Shown here: positions 34,639-43,748 of the stretch, piece by piece | How the letters are laid out: every line of letters starts with the position of its first letter | How positions within the stretch are numbered: the stretch's first letter is position 1 | From: Candidatus Aminicenantes bacterium UBA647 | GTDB lineage: Bacteria; Acidobacteriota; Aminicenantia; UBA2199 | DNA length: 58,091 nucleotides | Assembly (NCBI GenBank): GCA_002299555.1 | Contig: DBOL01000055.1 | Span: forward strand, 1 to 58,091 | Reading direction: 5' to 3' | Translations under genes and position numbers: made by a program | Notes under the pieces: model-generated | What the model saw: only the letters and a program-made list of their open reading frames with translations | What the model was told of the DNA's origin: nothing | Databases searched by the model: none

Positions 34639-34711
34639 GCGCCCGTGGCTCAAAGGATAGAGCGTCTGCCTCCGGAGCAGAAGGTTGCAGGTTCAATTCC
34701 TGCCGGGCGTG
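34639..34711 (+). tRNA. tRNA-Arg (anticodon CCG)
   Basis: Cloverleaf folds by eye: acceptor GCGCCCG (34639-34645) with CGGGCGT (34704-34710, first pair G-U), D-stem GCTC/GAGC, anticodon stem around the loop CTCCGGA giving CCG, T-stem GCAGG/CCTGC with loop TTCAATT. The 3' CCA is not encoded. Confidence 0.95.
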
Positions 34712-34758
34712 TTTTGCTTGAAACTGATTCAGGGTAAATGATATAAAAGGAGATTTTA

Positions 34759-35496
34759 ATGAAAAAAATTATTTTAATTCTAGTGATTTCTGTTTTCTTA
34801 TTCTCTGTTGTAAGTGGTGATATATACGTTAAAACAAAAACCCACACAGATGCTATGGAGATAATGGGACAGAAGCAAGCCGCAAAAGATGAGATAGTTG
34901 AGCAGTGGATCGGTGATAATATTTATACAAATATCACAGGCAAGCAGACAATGATCATTGATATGAACAAAAAGATGATCTATATTTTGATCCATGGAAA
35001 CAAATCATATGTTGAAACACCTTTACCTCTTGATATGAAAAAACTTCTTCCTGCACAGGCTGTTCAGATGATGTCAATGATGAAACTTACTCTGAAGATT
35101 ACACCCACAACTGAAACAAAAGTTATAAACAACTGGAAATGTGTCGGGTATGATATGGATATGAGTATGATGATGATGTCGATGAAAAGCAGGATCTGGG
35201 TAACTAAGGATGTTCCGTTTGACTGGAAAAAATTCCAGGATATGTTTGGCGTTGAAACATTTAAAGCAACAATGGCATCTATGCAGATCGGCGATGAGGT
35301 TATCGAAGAGATGAAAAAAATCAAGGGTTTTCAAGTTAAAACTGAAATGACAATGACAATTATGGGTCAGAGTGTAAAAATAACTTCTGATGTTATTGAG
35401 ATTGCAAAGAAGAGTGCTCCGGCCGGTGTTTATAAAATTCCAGCTGATTATAAGAAAGAGGCAAAACTTTCAATGGGCGCATTACGCGGTAAATAA
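34759..35496 (+). CDS. Secreted DUF4412-like protein
   Basis: A 245-residue exported protein with a signal peptide (1-20). The layout resembles DUF4412: an early IYVKTKTHTDA strand, the IIDMNKKMIYILIHGNKSYVE strand pair, and WKCVGYDMD late in the core. A methionine-rich segment (MMMMSMKSR; about 135-143) stands out, and methionine is high overall. Function unknown; possibly a periplasmic lipid- or metal-related protein by analogy. AAAAGGAGA precedes the ATG, 48 nt after the tRNA gene, and a strong terminator follows. Confidence 0.72.
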   Translation: MKKIILILVISVFLFSVVSGDIYVKTKTHTDAMEIMGQKQAAKDEIVEQWIGDNIYTNITGKQTMIIDMNKKMIYILIHGNKSYVETPLPLDMKKLLPAQAVQMMSMMKLTLKITPTTETKVINNWKCVGYDMDMSMMMMSMKSRIWVTKDVPFDWKKFQDMFGVETFKATMASMQIGDEVIEEMKKIKGFQVKTEMTMTIMGQSVKITSDVIEIAKKSAPAGVYKIPADYKKEAKLSMGALRGK

Positions 35497-35502
35497 AATA
35501 TT

Positions 35503-35534
35503 AAAGGGGCCGGGTTATTCCGGCCTCCTTTTTT
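35503..35534 (+). terminator. Rho-independent terminator after the DUF4412-like gene
   Basis: AAAGG-GGCCGG (35503-35513) pairs with CCGGCC-T-CCTTT (35520-35531), loop GTTATT, then a T-run. It overlaps the last codons of the convergent pqqD-like gene. Confidence 0.85.
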
Positions 35535-35874
35535 CCTCATTCACCTTAATAAATTTGTTCTTAAACATAAGAGCAATAAAATGTTCAACCCTTCTCTCAG
35601 CGTTTAAAAAAGATTCTTCACTTTTTTCTTTCTTAACAATCTCTCCTAACTCTTTAATACTGATCTCTCCATTAATGTTTTTCCAAACAAGAGTTCCTGT
35701 TTCATCAAGATGTATCCTGAAGAACTGATTTTTTCCAAAAAGATCAATTATCCATTTCATAATTCTGTTCCGGGACTTCTCTTTTAATAAATATACTTTT
35801 CCATCATCCCCTGTATCCCAATTGATATTTTTTTCAGGTCTCTGATCTGAAAAATATATTTTTCTTTTTTTCAT
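35515..35874 (-). CDS. PqqD-family peptide-binding protein
   Basis: A 119-residue protein. The PqqD core is FFRIHLDETGTLVWKNINGEISIKELGEIV followed by ERRVEHFIALMFKNKFIKV. PqqD domains bind ribosomal precursor peptides for radical SAM maturases, but lone PqqD-like proteins exist in many genomes with unknown partners. No adjacent maturase or precursor peptide is apparent. It follows the OPT transporter by 17 nt, suggesting a linked role in peptide handling. Its 3' end lies in the terminator hairpin of the opposing gene. Confidence 0.75.
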   Translation of the reverse strand: MKKRKIYFSDQRPEKNINWDTGDDGKVYLLKEKSRNRIMKWIIDLFGKNQFFRIHLDETGTLVWKNINGEISIKELGEIVKKEKSEESFLNAERRVEHFIALMFKNKFIKVNEEKRRPE

Positions 35875-35891
35875 TTAGTTTTATCTCCCTC

Positions 35892-37901
35892 TTATTCCTC
35901 TATTGCTTTCAATGGGATATTTACCATCACGAACCCCAATGCAATTATAACTGCTGTACTGATAATAAATGGTGATCCATCCCATAAATTAGGCACTATG
36001 ACATCAAAAAAAGCGAGAGCAGCAAATAATAATCCCATTAAAGCTTCCCCTGCAATCAATCCAGATGCAAGTAGCACTCCCCTGTTATCAATATAAGAGA
36101 TCTGCTTTTTTGAATATTTCCTCCTCGCAATAATCATATCCACAATCCATCTGATCAGCCCACCCGCAAATATCGCAGCAACTGTTTCGAATGAGAGGTA
36201 CATTCCAACGCAAACAAGCATCGGACTCTTTATCTTAACCAGGATAAATCCGAAAGCCATAATGATTCCCACAATAACAAGAGGCCAGACCATTTCTCCA
36301 CCTACTATCCCTTTTGATAGTTTCGCCATTAGGCCTGCCTGGGGAGCAGCAAGAACATCTCCACCGAAACCCCCTTTATATCCATTAAGTTCTGCCATTT
36401 TCAGATCTCCTGCATTCAGTATGAAAAGTGGTATCCACATTGCCAGGGCAGAAATAATAACCCCAATAAAATCACCAACCTGCATTTTCCAGGGAGTTCC
36501 TCCCAGTATATATCCTACTTTCATCTCCTGAAGAGCAGCTCCTGCAACAGCAGCACTGACACAGATAATTCCTGCACCGGCAAGAACAATAATGACCCCC
36601 TGATCTCCGCTGATACCGATCATCAGCAAAATAAAAGATGTTATAACAATTGAAGTTATCGTTATTCCCGATACAGGGTTATTGGAAGATCCGATAACTC
36701 CAACAAGGTATCCGGAGAGAGTTGCAAAAAAGAAACCTGCGATCATTAGTACTAATGCAACAATCAGAGCGGGAATGAAGCTTTCATCTTTAAATCCCAT
36801 GAACCACCAGAACATAACAAAAACAAATGCCGATAAGAGAAAAATTCCGGATATAACAGTTAGTATTCCAATATCTTTTTCAGTTCTTTTTACTATTTTG
36901 GGAATTGATGAAGTTTTTTCAATATCTTCATCCGGCTTCCTGATACCGTTAAAAATTTTTTTTCTCAATCCGTAAAGAGTATAGGCGGCACTCATAAGCA
37001 TTCCGCCGATGGCAATCGGTTTTACAATATTTGAGAAAACACTTTTTGAAATATCCGACCAGGTCATAACTCCGTCACTGACTAAAGGAGAATATTGAGG
37101 ACCAAGGATCAATATCAGGAGGGGAACGAATAAACCCCAGGAAAGAACTCCTCCCGCAAAATTCAATGCTGCCAGTTTTGGCCCGATTATATATCCGACT
37201 CCCAAAAATGCAGGGCTCAGAGCAGGAGACTTCAGCAAAAACCCCCCACCTGTCTCAATTCCCTTAAATTTTTCCATACTTGTTCCGGGAATTATCTTCT
37301 TCGCAAAAGGTAAAAATTTCTCCCATTTAGGAGAAAGTATATGGAAACTTTTAAGAAATTCTATTACACCCCCTACTCCCATCGCAAAAAACAAATATTT
37401 TGCACCCGAAGTACCTTTTCTCCCTGCTTTATGAATTTCTGATGCAGCCACAGACTCGGGAAAAGGGAGAAGAGGGTCTTCGACCATAACTTTTCTCAAC
37501 AATGTTACAAAAAGGATCCCGGCAATTCCGCCTGCAAGCATTATTGCAGTTGATTTTAAATAGCCATCAAAACTTGCAAAAAATTCCGGCCCCCAGACAC
37601 CGGCAATATAGAAAGCGGGAATTGTAAATATTGCACCACCTGCAACAGCCTCACCTATTGATCCTATAGTCCTTAAAAAATTTTCTTCAAGTATGTTGCT
37701 TCCTTTCCTATGCCTCAGAAATTGTATACCCATGATCGCTGCCGGATAGGTTGCAGCGATTGTTATTCCTGATTTAAGTCCCAGATAAGCGTTAGAGAAT
37801 CCAAATAAGACAGCAAATATAATTCCTGTGAGTAGAGATCGCAGGGTAAATTCCCTCAAATTTTTTTCCGGAGCAATAAGGGGCTTATTCTGAATTTTCA
37901 T
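35892..37901 (-). CDS. OPT-family oligopeptide transporter
   Basis: A 669-residue inner-membrane protein with about 14-16 hydrophobic segments. Family marks: EFTLRSLLTGIIFAVLFGFSNAYLGLKSGITIAATYPAAI near the start and NEENFLRTIGSIGEA-type region (SNILEENFLRTIGSIGEAVAGG). OPT proteins take up short peptides or, in some cases, metal chelates. The ATG at 37901 has AAAGGA 7 nt upstream; the longer frame begins without one. Cotranscribed with the PqqD-like gene. Fits peptide-based nutrition together with the POT transporter at the window end. Confidence 0.9.
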   Translation of the reverse strand: MKIQNKPLIAPEKNLREFTLRSLLTGIIFAVLFGFSNAYLGLKSGITIAATYPAAIMGIQFLRHRKGSNILEENFLRTIGSIGEAVAGGAIFTIPAFYIAGVWGPEFFASFDGYLKSTAIMLAGGIAGILFVTLLRKVMVEDPLLPFPESVAASEIHKAGRKGTSGAKYLFFAMGVGGVIEFLKSFHILSPKWEKFLPFAKKIIPGTSMEKFKGIETGGGFLLKSPALSPAFLGVGYIIGPKLAALNFAGGVLSWGLFVPLLILILGPQYSPLVSDGVMTWSDISKSVFSNIVKPIAIGGMLMSAAYTLYGLRKKIFNGIRKPDEDIEKTSSIPKIVKRTEKDIGILTVISGIFLLSAFVFVMFWWFMGFKDESFIPALIVALVLMIAGFFFATLSGYLVGVIGSSNNPVSGITITSIVITSFILLMIGISGDQGVIIVLAGAGIICVSAAVAGAALQEMKVGYILGGTPWKMQVGDFIGVIISALAMWIPLFILNAGDLKMAELNGYKGGFGGDVLAAPQAGLMAKLSKGIVGGEMVWPLVIVGIIMAFGFILVKIKSPMLVCVGMYLSFETVAAIFAGGLIRWIVDMIIARRKYSKKQISYIDNRGVLLASGLIAGEALMGLLFAALAFFDVIVPNLWDGSPFIISTAVIIALGFVMVNIPLKAIEE

Positions 37902-38083
37902 AAAATTATCCTTTTCGGTAAAACATCGATACAATTATACAGAAAGGAAATAAATTTTATAATAGTTACTCTTATTAATTGCTTGACTAAATTTTATAAT
38001 AATCATAAAAACATAGTATGAATAAATTATCCGGATTTCAAATCCGATATTATTTAAAAACTATTATTCTGTAAGGAGTGACA

Positions 38084-41029
38084 ATGAAAAAAATCTTAAT
38101 AATATTTGTAATTTTTTTAATAACAATATCTTTATCTGCCGCTACACTTGATGATGCACTCAAAAGGATCCATCCTATCTGGGGAGAAGTTGACTGGATG
38201 ATAAGAGAAAAGGCATTTAAGATCAGGCAATCTCTTTTAGAGAACAGTCCTTTCAAAAGTATTCCATTTGAGAATGTTGGTCCGATGGCTCAGGGTGGCA
38301 GGATAATGGATCTTGCAATGGATGAAAGACTACCCACAACCTGGCTTGTCGCTTATGCAACAGGTGGTGTATGGATAACTCATGATGACGGACATAATTG
38401 GAAACCGATTTTCGAGAAACAGCCTTCTTTCAGTATCGGATCACTTGCAGTTGTATGGGGGAAACCCGGAGTTCCTGAAACTATCTGGGTAGGAACCGGG
38501 GAGCCTTCAAATACAAGAACTGTTTATATGGGAGCCGGATTATTCCGAAGTGATGACAAGGGGAATACCTGGACAAGAGCTGCTCTCCCGAATGCACATC
38601 ATATAGCAGATATAACCGTTCACCCGGGGAAAAAAGAGATCGTTTTTGTAGCGGCACTTGGCCCTGTTTATACTGATGGAGGGGAAAGAGGCCTTTATAG
38701 GACACTTGATAACGGTAAGACCTGGGATAAAGTGATCGAATGTCCGCCATTCACAGGAGCTGTTGAGGTGCTGATAGATCATAACGATACTAATATTGTC
38801 TATGCCTGCACGTGGGAAAGGCGCCGTAAAGCGTGGGATTTCAGAGAGAATGGCCCGGGAAGCGGCATATGGAAAAGTATTGATGGAGGGAAATCTTTTG
38901 ATCGTCTTTCAGGTGGCTTACCCAATGGAAAAGGGATGGGTAGGATCGGTCTTGCTCTGAGCTATCAAAATCCTGATCTTATCTACGCACTGATTGACAA
39001 TCAAAATCCAAGACCGATAAGTAAAGATAATCCTGAACCACTATTGGGAAAAGAATTTCTTGAGATCGCAAAAAAAGGGTTTCTGAAACTTTCAGACAAA
39101 AGGATTGATGATTTCCTCAGGCTATACAGTTTTCCGGGGAAACTTAACGCTGAATCTATCAGAAAAGATGAAAAGGATAAAAAATTCAATTTTGATGATA
39201 TGAAGAAACACATAAAGGGATTGGAGAATATCCCCTACTATTGGCCAAAATGTATAGGCCCTGAGTTATATGTAAGTTCTGATGCCGGAAAGACCTGGGG
39301 GAAAACACATAAGGCCGATCTTCGTGGACAGGTTGATTGGGGATATGGAACTGCAACGTACTATTTCGGCCGTATCGCTATTGACCCTTCAAATGATAAA
39401 CGTCTTATCCTTTGTGCTGTGCCACTTCTAAAAACAGAGGATGGAGGCAAAACCTTTGAGTATGCAGACAGAAACGGACATGATGTTCATGCTGATCACC
39501 ATGCTATCCTTTTTAACTCAAAAAATAGTAAAAGGATAATTCTTGGAAATGACGGAGGACTTAACCTCAGCCTCGATGGAGGAGTAAGCTGGAGACCTGT
39601 GAAGAACATACCTGTGGGACAAAGCTACACTGTAACCTTTGATATGTCTAAGCCCTACAGAATATTTACCGGACTTCAGGATAATGGTATCAGTATGGGA
39701 TTTAATAAGAAGATCAAACCTTTTCAGCAAATAGATAGTTGGAAAAATATCTGGGGTGCAGATGGAATGTTTATACAGGTCAATTTAAAGGATAATAATA
39801 CTGTGATCCTTGGTACTCAATTCGGTGCAATGTCACGCCTTGATCTTCACACAATGAAATCAAAAAGAATTCGACCTGAACCTGATTATCCTGAACAGAG
39901 AGCATTTCGGACAAATTGGGTTACACCAATCGTCATGAGCAAATTTCATCCTGATATTTTATACACCGGGACACAATTCGTTCACCGTTCATTTGATCGT
40001 GGAGACACATGGGAGGTAATAAGCCCTGAACTGACCAGTGAAGGACAGGAAGGATCATTCGTTAATATTGGTGGCAATATCTCTTATGGGAATCTATCGG
40101 CACTTGCTGAGAGTACTAAACGTTTCGGACTTATCTATGCAGGGACAGATGAAGGATGGCTTTGGATCACAAAAGATTCCGGTATGAACTGGGAAAGGCT
40201 CAGAAATGGGATTCCAGGGAATAAATGGGTAACTCGTATCGAACCCGGACTCCATAATGAGGCTCATGTTTTTGCTACTTTTACAGGGTTCCGTGAAAAT
40301 GATACAAAAGCATATGTTTACAAAAGTTTAGATTACGGACAGAGCTGGCATTCAATAAAGGGGAACCTGCCTGACGAATGTATGAATGTTATCCGACAGG
40401 ACCCGGTAAATCCAAACCTATTGTTCGTAGGAAGTGACTTTGGAGTTTACACAAGTCTCAACGGAGGGGAAGAGTGGAATGCACTTGGTGTAATGATACC
40501 CAATGTACCTGCATATGATATGTGCATCCAGCCAAGAGAAAAAGATCTTATAGTTGGTACTTACGGGCGTAGTGTATGGGTTGGATCCATTAAGATTCTA
40601 CAGGAATATACTGCAGATATAATGAAAAAAGAGATCCACCTGTTTAAAATTGCTAAACAGGTGCCGAAATGGTGGTGGGAGAAAGAGAAACCGGTCCAGG
40701 TTGGTAAACCGAGAGAGATTGAAAAGCTTAAAGTTTTCTTCCATTCAGACACTTCAGTTAATGTAAAAATATTCTTGAAAAATAATAAGAACAAAATACT
40801 AAAAAGCTGGGAACAGAAAGCAAAGGCCGGTATAAACAGACTTGATTGGGACTACCTTATCGATAGCAAATACAGGAAAAACCTTCCGGAAGGAAGAAGA
40901 CCATTCATACTTCCCGGGAAATACACCCTCGTTATAAGTTCAATGGGGAAATCATCAAAAACAGTATTAATAATTGACAAACCGGAGAAGAGAAAAAACT
41001 GGTGGTCAGAATCTAAAGAGTTACATTAA
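38084..41029 (+). CDS. Secreted VPS10/sortilin-like multi-blade propeller protein
   Basis: A 981-residue exported protein (signal peptide 1-20). Repeated BNR/Asp-box turns occur throughout: SDDKGNTWTR, SDAGKTWGK, LDGGVSWRP, FDRGDTWEV, KDSGMNWER, LDYGQSWHS, LNGGEEWNA, about ten in all, forming one or two large propellers. The C-terminal 120 residues (after ILQEYTADIMKKEIHLF) form a beta-sandwich, PxxxY type. This architecture is common in anaerobe and Bacteroidetes-like genomes and is often called glycosyl hydrolase, but no catalytic acid/base pair is evident. ATG at 38084 has AAGGAG; a GTG 6 nt earlier does not fit as well. Confidence 0.82.
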   Translation: MKKILIIFVIFLITISLSAATLDDALKRIHPIWGEVDWMIREKAFKIRQSLLENSPFKSIPFENVGPMAQGGRIMDLAMDERLPTTWLVAYATGGVWITHDDGHNWKPIFEKQPSFSIGSLAVVWGKPGVPETIWVGTGEPSNTRTVYMGAGLFRSDDKGNTWTRAALPNAHHIADITVHPGKKEIVFVAALGPVYTDGGERGLYRTLDNGKTWDKVIECPPFTGAVEVLIDHNDTNIVYACTWERRRKAWDFRENGPGSGIWKSIDGGKSFDRLSGGLPNGKGMGRIGLALSYQNPDLIYALIDNQNPRPISKDNPEPLLGKEFLEIAKKGFLKLSDKRIDDFLRLYSFPGKLNAESIRKDEKDKKFNFDDMKKHIKGLENIPYYWPKCIGPELYVSSDAGKTWGKTHKADLRGQVDWGYGTATYYFGRIAIDPSNDKRLILCAVPLLKTEDGGKTFEYADRNGHDVHADHHAILFNSKNSKRIILGNDGGLNLSLDGGVSWRPVKNIPVGQSYTVTFDMSKPYRIFTGLQDNGISMGFNKKIKPFQQIDSWKNIWGADGMFIQVNLKDNNTVILGTQFGAMSRLDLHTMKSKRIRPEPDYPEQRAFRTNWVTPIVMSKFHPDILYTGTQFVHRSFDRGDTWEVISPELTSEGQEGSFVNIGGNISYGNLSALAESTKRFGLIYAGTDEGWLWITKDSGMNWERLRNGIPGNKWVTRIEPGLHNEAHVFATFTGFRENDTKAYVYKSLDYGQSWHSIKGNLPDECMNVIRQDPVNPNLLFVGSDFGVYTSLNGGEEWNALGVMIPNVPAYDMCIQPREKDLIVGTYGRSVWVGSIKILQEYTADIMKKEIHLFKIAKQVPKWWWEKEKPVQVGKPREIEKLKVFFHSDTSVNVKIFLKNNKNKILKSWEQKAKAGINRLDWDYLIDSKYRKNLPEGRRPFILPGKYTLVISSMGKSSKTVLIIDKPEKRKNWWSESKELH

Positions 41030-41040
41030 TTTATTATTAA

Positions 41041-42153
41041 TTAAGGAAGTTCTATCCTGTACTTTGACAGAATGACATTTCCATCTTCATCTTCTGTCCA
41101 GATATAGATGAAATCGCCTTCAATCTGGATGCCGTTAATAGTTCTGTCGTTATCAACACCGATCTTACTTCTGTACATAAACTTCCCGCTTTTATCATAA
41201 ATATCAATTACTCTGAGTGTATCGCTATCCGGATCAGATTCAAAAAGATATACATTCCCTTTTCTGTCAATATTAATATCAGAGAAGAAGGAGGCATTTT
41301 TTGGTAATCCATTTATAATATTATTTAATATATTTGCAGGAATATCTCCTAATCTAGTTTTAAGATTTTTTAAATATTTTTCTGATACCTTGTTCGGTTT
41401 TTTCTCCGGATTACTGAAATTGAAAAGCTTTTTTCCTTTAATATCACAAATTGTCAATTCATTCTTATTGTTCATTCCATAATATATCTTTTCATTGCTG
41501 TACCGTACCAGCATCATCGGAGTTATATCCCCTATGACTATCCCGACTGTCATTTGATTCCCTTTGCTCTCCTGAGTAACACTCGCTTTATCGAACGGTC
41601 TGAATGTTGCAATCTCGGTTTTTTCATCTGTTTTTAAGTTAAAGAGGATTATTTTTTCCGTCCCTTTCCCTCTTCTGTCTACAATCACAGGTGCAGATAT
41701 AAAAATGTCTTCATTCAAAAATTCCCTCGGCTTCAACCTTGGAGAGATTTTAATTGTTTTAATATAATGTCCATCAAGATCAAAATAATGAAGCATCGCT
41801 CTATCTGAAAAAATCAATTTATTTCCTACTATCTGGAGTAGATTTCCACCGAAATAATCCCTGATCTCACCCGGACCTTCCCCTTTTTTGCCAAAACTTT
41901 TAATAAAGTTCCCATCCTTATCAAAAATAAATATAAGGGAATTTTTCATATCGGCGACAAATATTTTTCCTGTTTTTGAGATTGCGATATTTTGAATATC
42001 CCCGAAGACATCTTTCCCGGCTGTATCTTTTTCCCAGATCAGTTTTTTATTAAAATCCCATTCCCCTTTAAATGGCTTATCCTGATTAACAACCTGCGAA
42101 AGCAAAATTATTCCTGAAATAAAAAATAAAATAATAAATGTGATTTTTTTCAT
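41041..42153 (-). CDS. 6-bladed beta-propeller (NHL-like) exported protein
   Basis: A 370-residue exported protein with a signal peptide (about 1-20) and repeating blades: ISKTGKIFVADMKNSLIFIFDKDGNFIKSFGKKGEGPGEI in style, then HYFDLDGHYIKTIKIS, ICDIKGKKLFNF and IYDKSGKFMYRS. The GxGPGE turn is a hallmark of the 6-bladed propeller family found in Bacteroidetes, Acidobacteria and Aminicenantes. Ligand unknown. GGGAGA precedes the ATG. It converges on the VPS10-like gene. Confidence 0.8.
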   Translation of the reverse strand: MKKITFIILFFISGIILLSQVVNQDKPFKGEWDFNKKLIWEKDTAGKDVFGDIQNIAISKTGKIFVADMKNSLIFIFDKDGNFIKSFGKKGEGPGEIRDYFGGNLLQIVGNKLIFSDRAMLHYFDLDGHYIKTIKISPRLKPREFLNEDIFISAPVIVDRRGKGTEKIILFNLKTDEKTEIATFRPFDKASVTQESKGNQMTVGIVIGDITPMMLVRYSNEKIYYGMNNKNELTICDIKGKKLFNFSNPEKKPNKVSEKYLKNLKTRLGDIPANILNNIINGLPKNASFFSDINIDRKGNVYLFESDPDSDTLRVIDIYDKSGKFMYRSKIGVDNDRTINGIQIEGDFIYIWTEDEDGNVILSKYRIELP

Positions 42154-42207
42154 TCTTTTCTCCCGCTTTTATAGACGCAAAAATATGATATAAAGTTTAA
42201 AAAAAGA

Positions 42208-43455
42208 TCAGTTGCCGTATTTTCCTATTATCTCTTCTTTAGTTTTATTAAGTATATCGTACTTTTTCCCAACCTTAATAAAAGCGGCAAGAGCCTTCTC
42301 GAGATGTGTCATATCATGTGCGGCAGATAGTTGCGTTCTGATCCTTGCCTGCCCTTTAGCCACAACAGGAAAGAAAAATCCGATCGCATATATACCTTCT
42401 GAATACAGATCTTTAGCGAAATCCTGTGAAAGTTTTGCATTGAAGAGCATAACAGGAACAATCGGTGTTTCACCATCTTTGATAATAAATCCGGCATCGA
42501 TCAAACCTTTTCTCCAGAATTTTGTATTTACTTCGAGTTTATCTCTCCTTTCAGTTGAAGAAGAAACTATATCAATTACTTTGTTTGATGCAGCTACTAT
42601 AACCGGAGCAATAGAATTGGAAAAAAGGTAAGGCCTTGCTTTTTGCCTGCACATTTCAACAATCTCTTTTCTTCCGGACACACAACCACCTGATGCTCCG
42701 CCAAGAGCCTTACCAAGTGTAGTTGTAATTATATCTATCTTTCCGACCACATCGAAGTGCTCATGAGTTCCTCTACCTGTTTTCCCGATAAATCCACTTG
42801 AATGAGAATCATCTACAAAAACCAGAGCATTGTACTTTTCCGCAAGTTCAACTATTTTATCAAGTTTAGCAAGATCTCCATCCATTGAGAATGCACCATC
42901 AGTAACAATAAGTTTTAATCTTTTATCCTCATGGAGGATAAGTTTCTTCTCGAGATGATCCATATTTGAATGTTTATAAGTATCTGTCATCGCTTTGGCA
43001 AGTCTCATTCCGTCAACTATCGATGCATGGACAAGTCGATCTGCTATCATAACATCCTCTTCATTCATAAAAGCTTCAAATACTCCTGCATTTGCATCCA
43101 TACAGGATGGGAAAAGGATAGTATCCTCTGTTCCAAGAAATTTTGTAAGTTTATCTTCAAGTTCTTTATGAATATCCTGCGTTCCACAAATAAACCTGAC
43201 CGAAGACATCCCATATCCTCTATGGTCAAGTCCTTTTCTTGCTGCTTCCACTATTTCCGGATGAGATGATAGACCCAGATAATTGTTAGAACACATGTTA
43301 ATAACATTTTTCTCTTCAGTTCCGGAAGGAAAGATCACTTCTATTTCTGAATCCTGAGGTGCACAAATTATCCTCTCCTCTTTGAAAATACCATCCTTCT
43401 TAATGTTATCAAGTTCACTCTTCAGGTGTCCCTGTTCTTTTGTACTATATGCCAT
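42208..43455 (-). CDS. kbl: Alpha-oxoamine synthase, glycine C-acetyltransferase (Kbl) type
   Basis: A 415-residue PLP enzyme. The sequence follows Kbl along its whole length: CSNNYLGLSSHPEI, GMSSVRFICGTQDIHKELE, VDDSHSSGFIGKTGRG (D215, H218), the PLP lysine in TTLGKALGGASGG (K249) and KGQARIRTQLSAAH. Kbl condenses glycine with acetyl-CoA to 2-amino-3-ketobutyrate (or the reverse in threonine breakdown). Here its neighbours are an ACP and an acyl ligase, not threonine dehydrogenase, so the acyl donor may be ACP-bound and the product different. AGGAGA upstream; 9 nt after the acp stop. Confidence 0.85.
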   Translation of the reverse strand: MAYSTKEQGHLKSELDNIKKDGIFKEERIICAPQDSEIEVIFPSGTEEKNVINMCSNNYLGLSSHPEIVEAARKGLDHRGYGMSSVRFICGTQDIHKELEDKLTKFLGTEDTILFPSCMDANAGVFEAFMNEEDVMIADRLVHASIVDGMRLAKAMTDTYKHSNMDHLEKKLILHEDKRLKLIVTDGAFSMDGDLAKLDKIVELAEKYNALVFVDDSHSSGFIGKTGRGTHEHFDVVGKIDIITTTLGKALGGASGGCVSGRKEIVEMCRQKARPYLFSNSIAPVIVAASNKVIDIVSSSTERRDKLEVNTKFWRKGLIDAGFIIKDGETPIVPVMLFNAKLSQDFAKDLYSEGIYAIGFFFPVVAKGQARIRTQLSAAHDMTHLEKALAAFIKVGKKYDILNKTKEEIIGKYGN

Positions 43456-43464
43456 TATTGTCTC

Positions 43465-43713
43465 CTACACTACATTAAATTCTTTCAACAGAACTAAGAT
43501 ATTATCAACTGAATCAAAGGCATCCGGAGTTGCTTTTGCATCCGGTATCTGTATTTTGTATTTTGTCTCAAGAAATCTTTTTAAAGATACCATTGAAAAA
43601 GAGTCAACAATTCCCCCTGTGATAAGAGGTGAACTGAAATCAAGTTCCATATCTTCATCTTCAAGATATTCTTCTTTAATATAATCTAAAATAACTTCTT
43701 TAATACCACTCAT
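43465..43713 (-). CDS. Stand-alone acyl carrier protein
   Basis: An 82-residue acidic helical protein. The phosphopantetheine attachment serine is S38 in GGIVDSFSMV, a DSF variant of the usual DSL. Helix II follows as expected (SLKRFLETKYKI). It is not the fatty-acid-synthesis acpP: that motif is different and no fab genes are near. AAAGGAGA precedes the ATG. Sandwiched between the ligase and Kbl-type synthase, it most likely carries the acyl group from one to the other. Confidence 0.85.
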   Translation of the reverse strand: MSGIKEVILDYIKEEYLEDEDMELDFSSPLITGGIVDSFSMVSLKRFLETKYKIQIPDAKATPDAFDSVDNILVLLKEFNVV

Positions 43714-43748
43714 TTTATTCTCCTTTATAAACGTATTATTAATATCTT

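Noticed and set aside
34650..34847. Reverse-strand open frame with the sequence RPAGIEPATFCSGGRRS
   Set aside because: It is the antisense of tRNA-Arg, a well-known spurious frame in databases.
34960..35190. Methionine-rich segment of the DUF4412-like protein as a copper-binding CusF/CopC motif
   Set aside because: The spacing does not repeat as in copper-chaperone Met motifs.
38084..41029. Glycoside hydrolase (sialidase-type) annotation
   Set aside because: Asp-box turns are structural and no catalytic Tyr/Glu and Arg-triad pattern was visible.
42208..43455. Serine palmitoyltransferase
   Set aside because: Full-length resemblance is to Kbl; the sphingolipid link rests only on the ACP and ligase neighbours.
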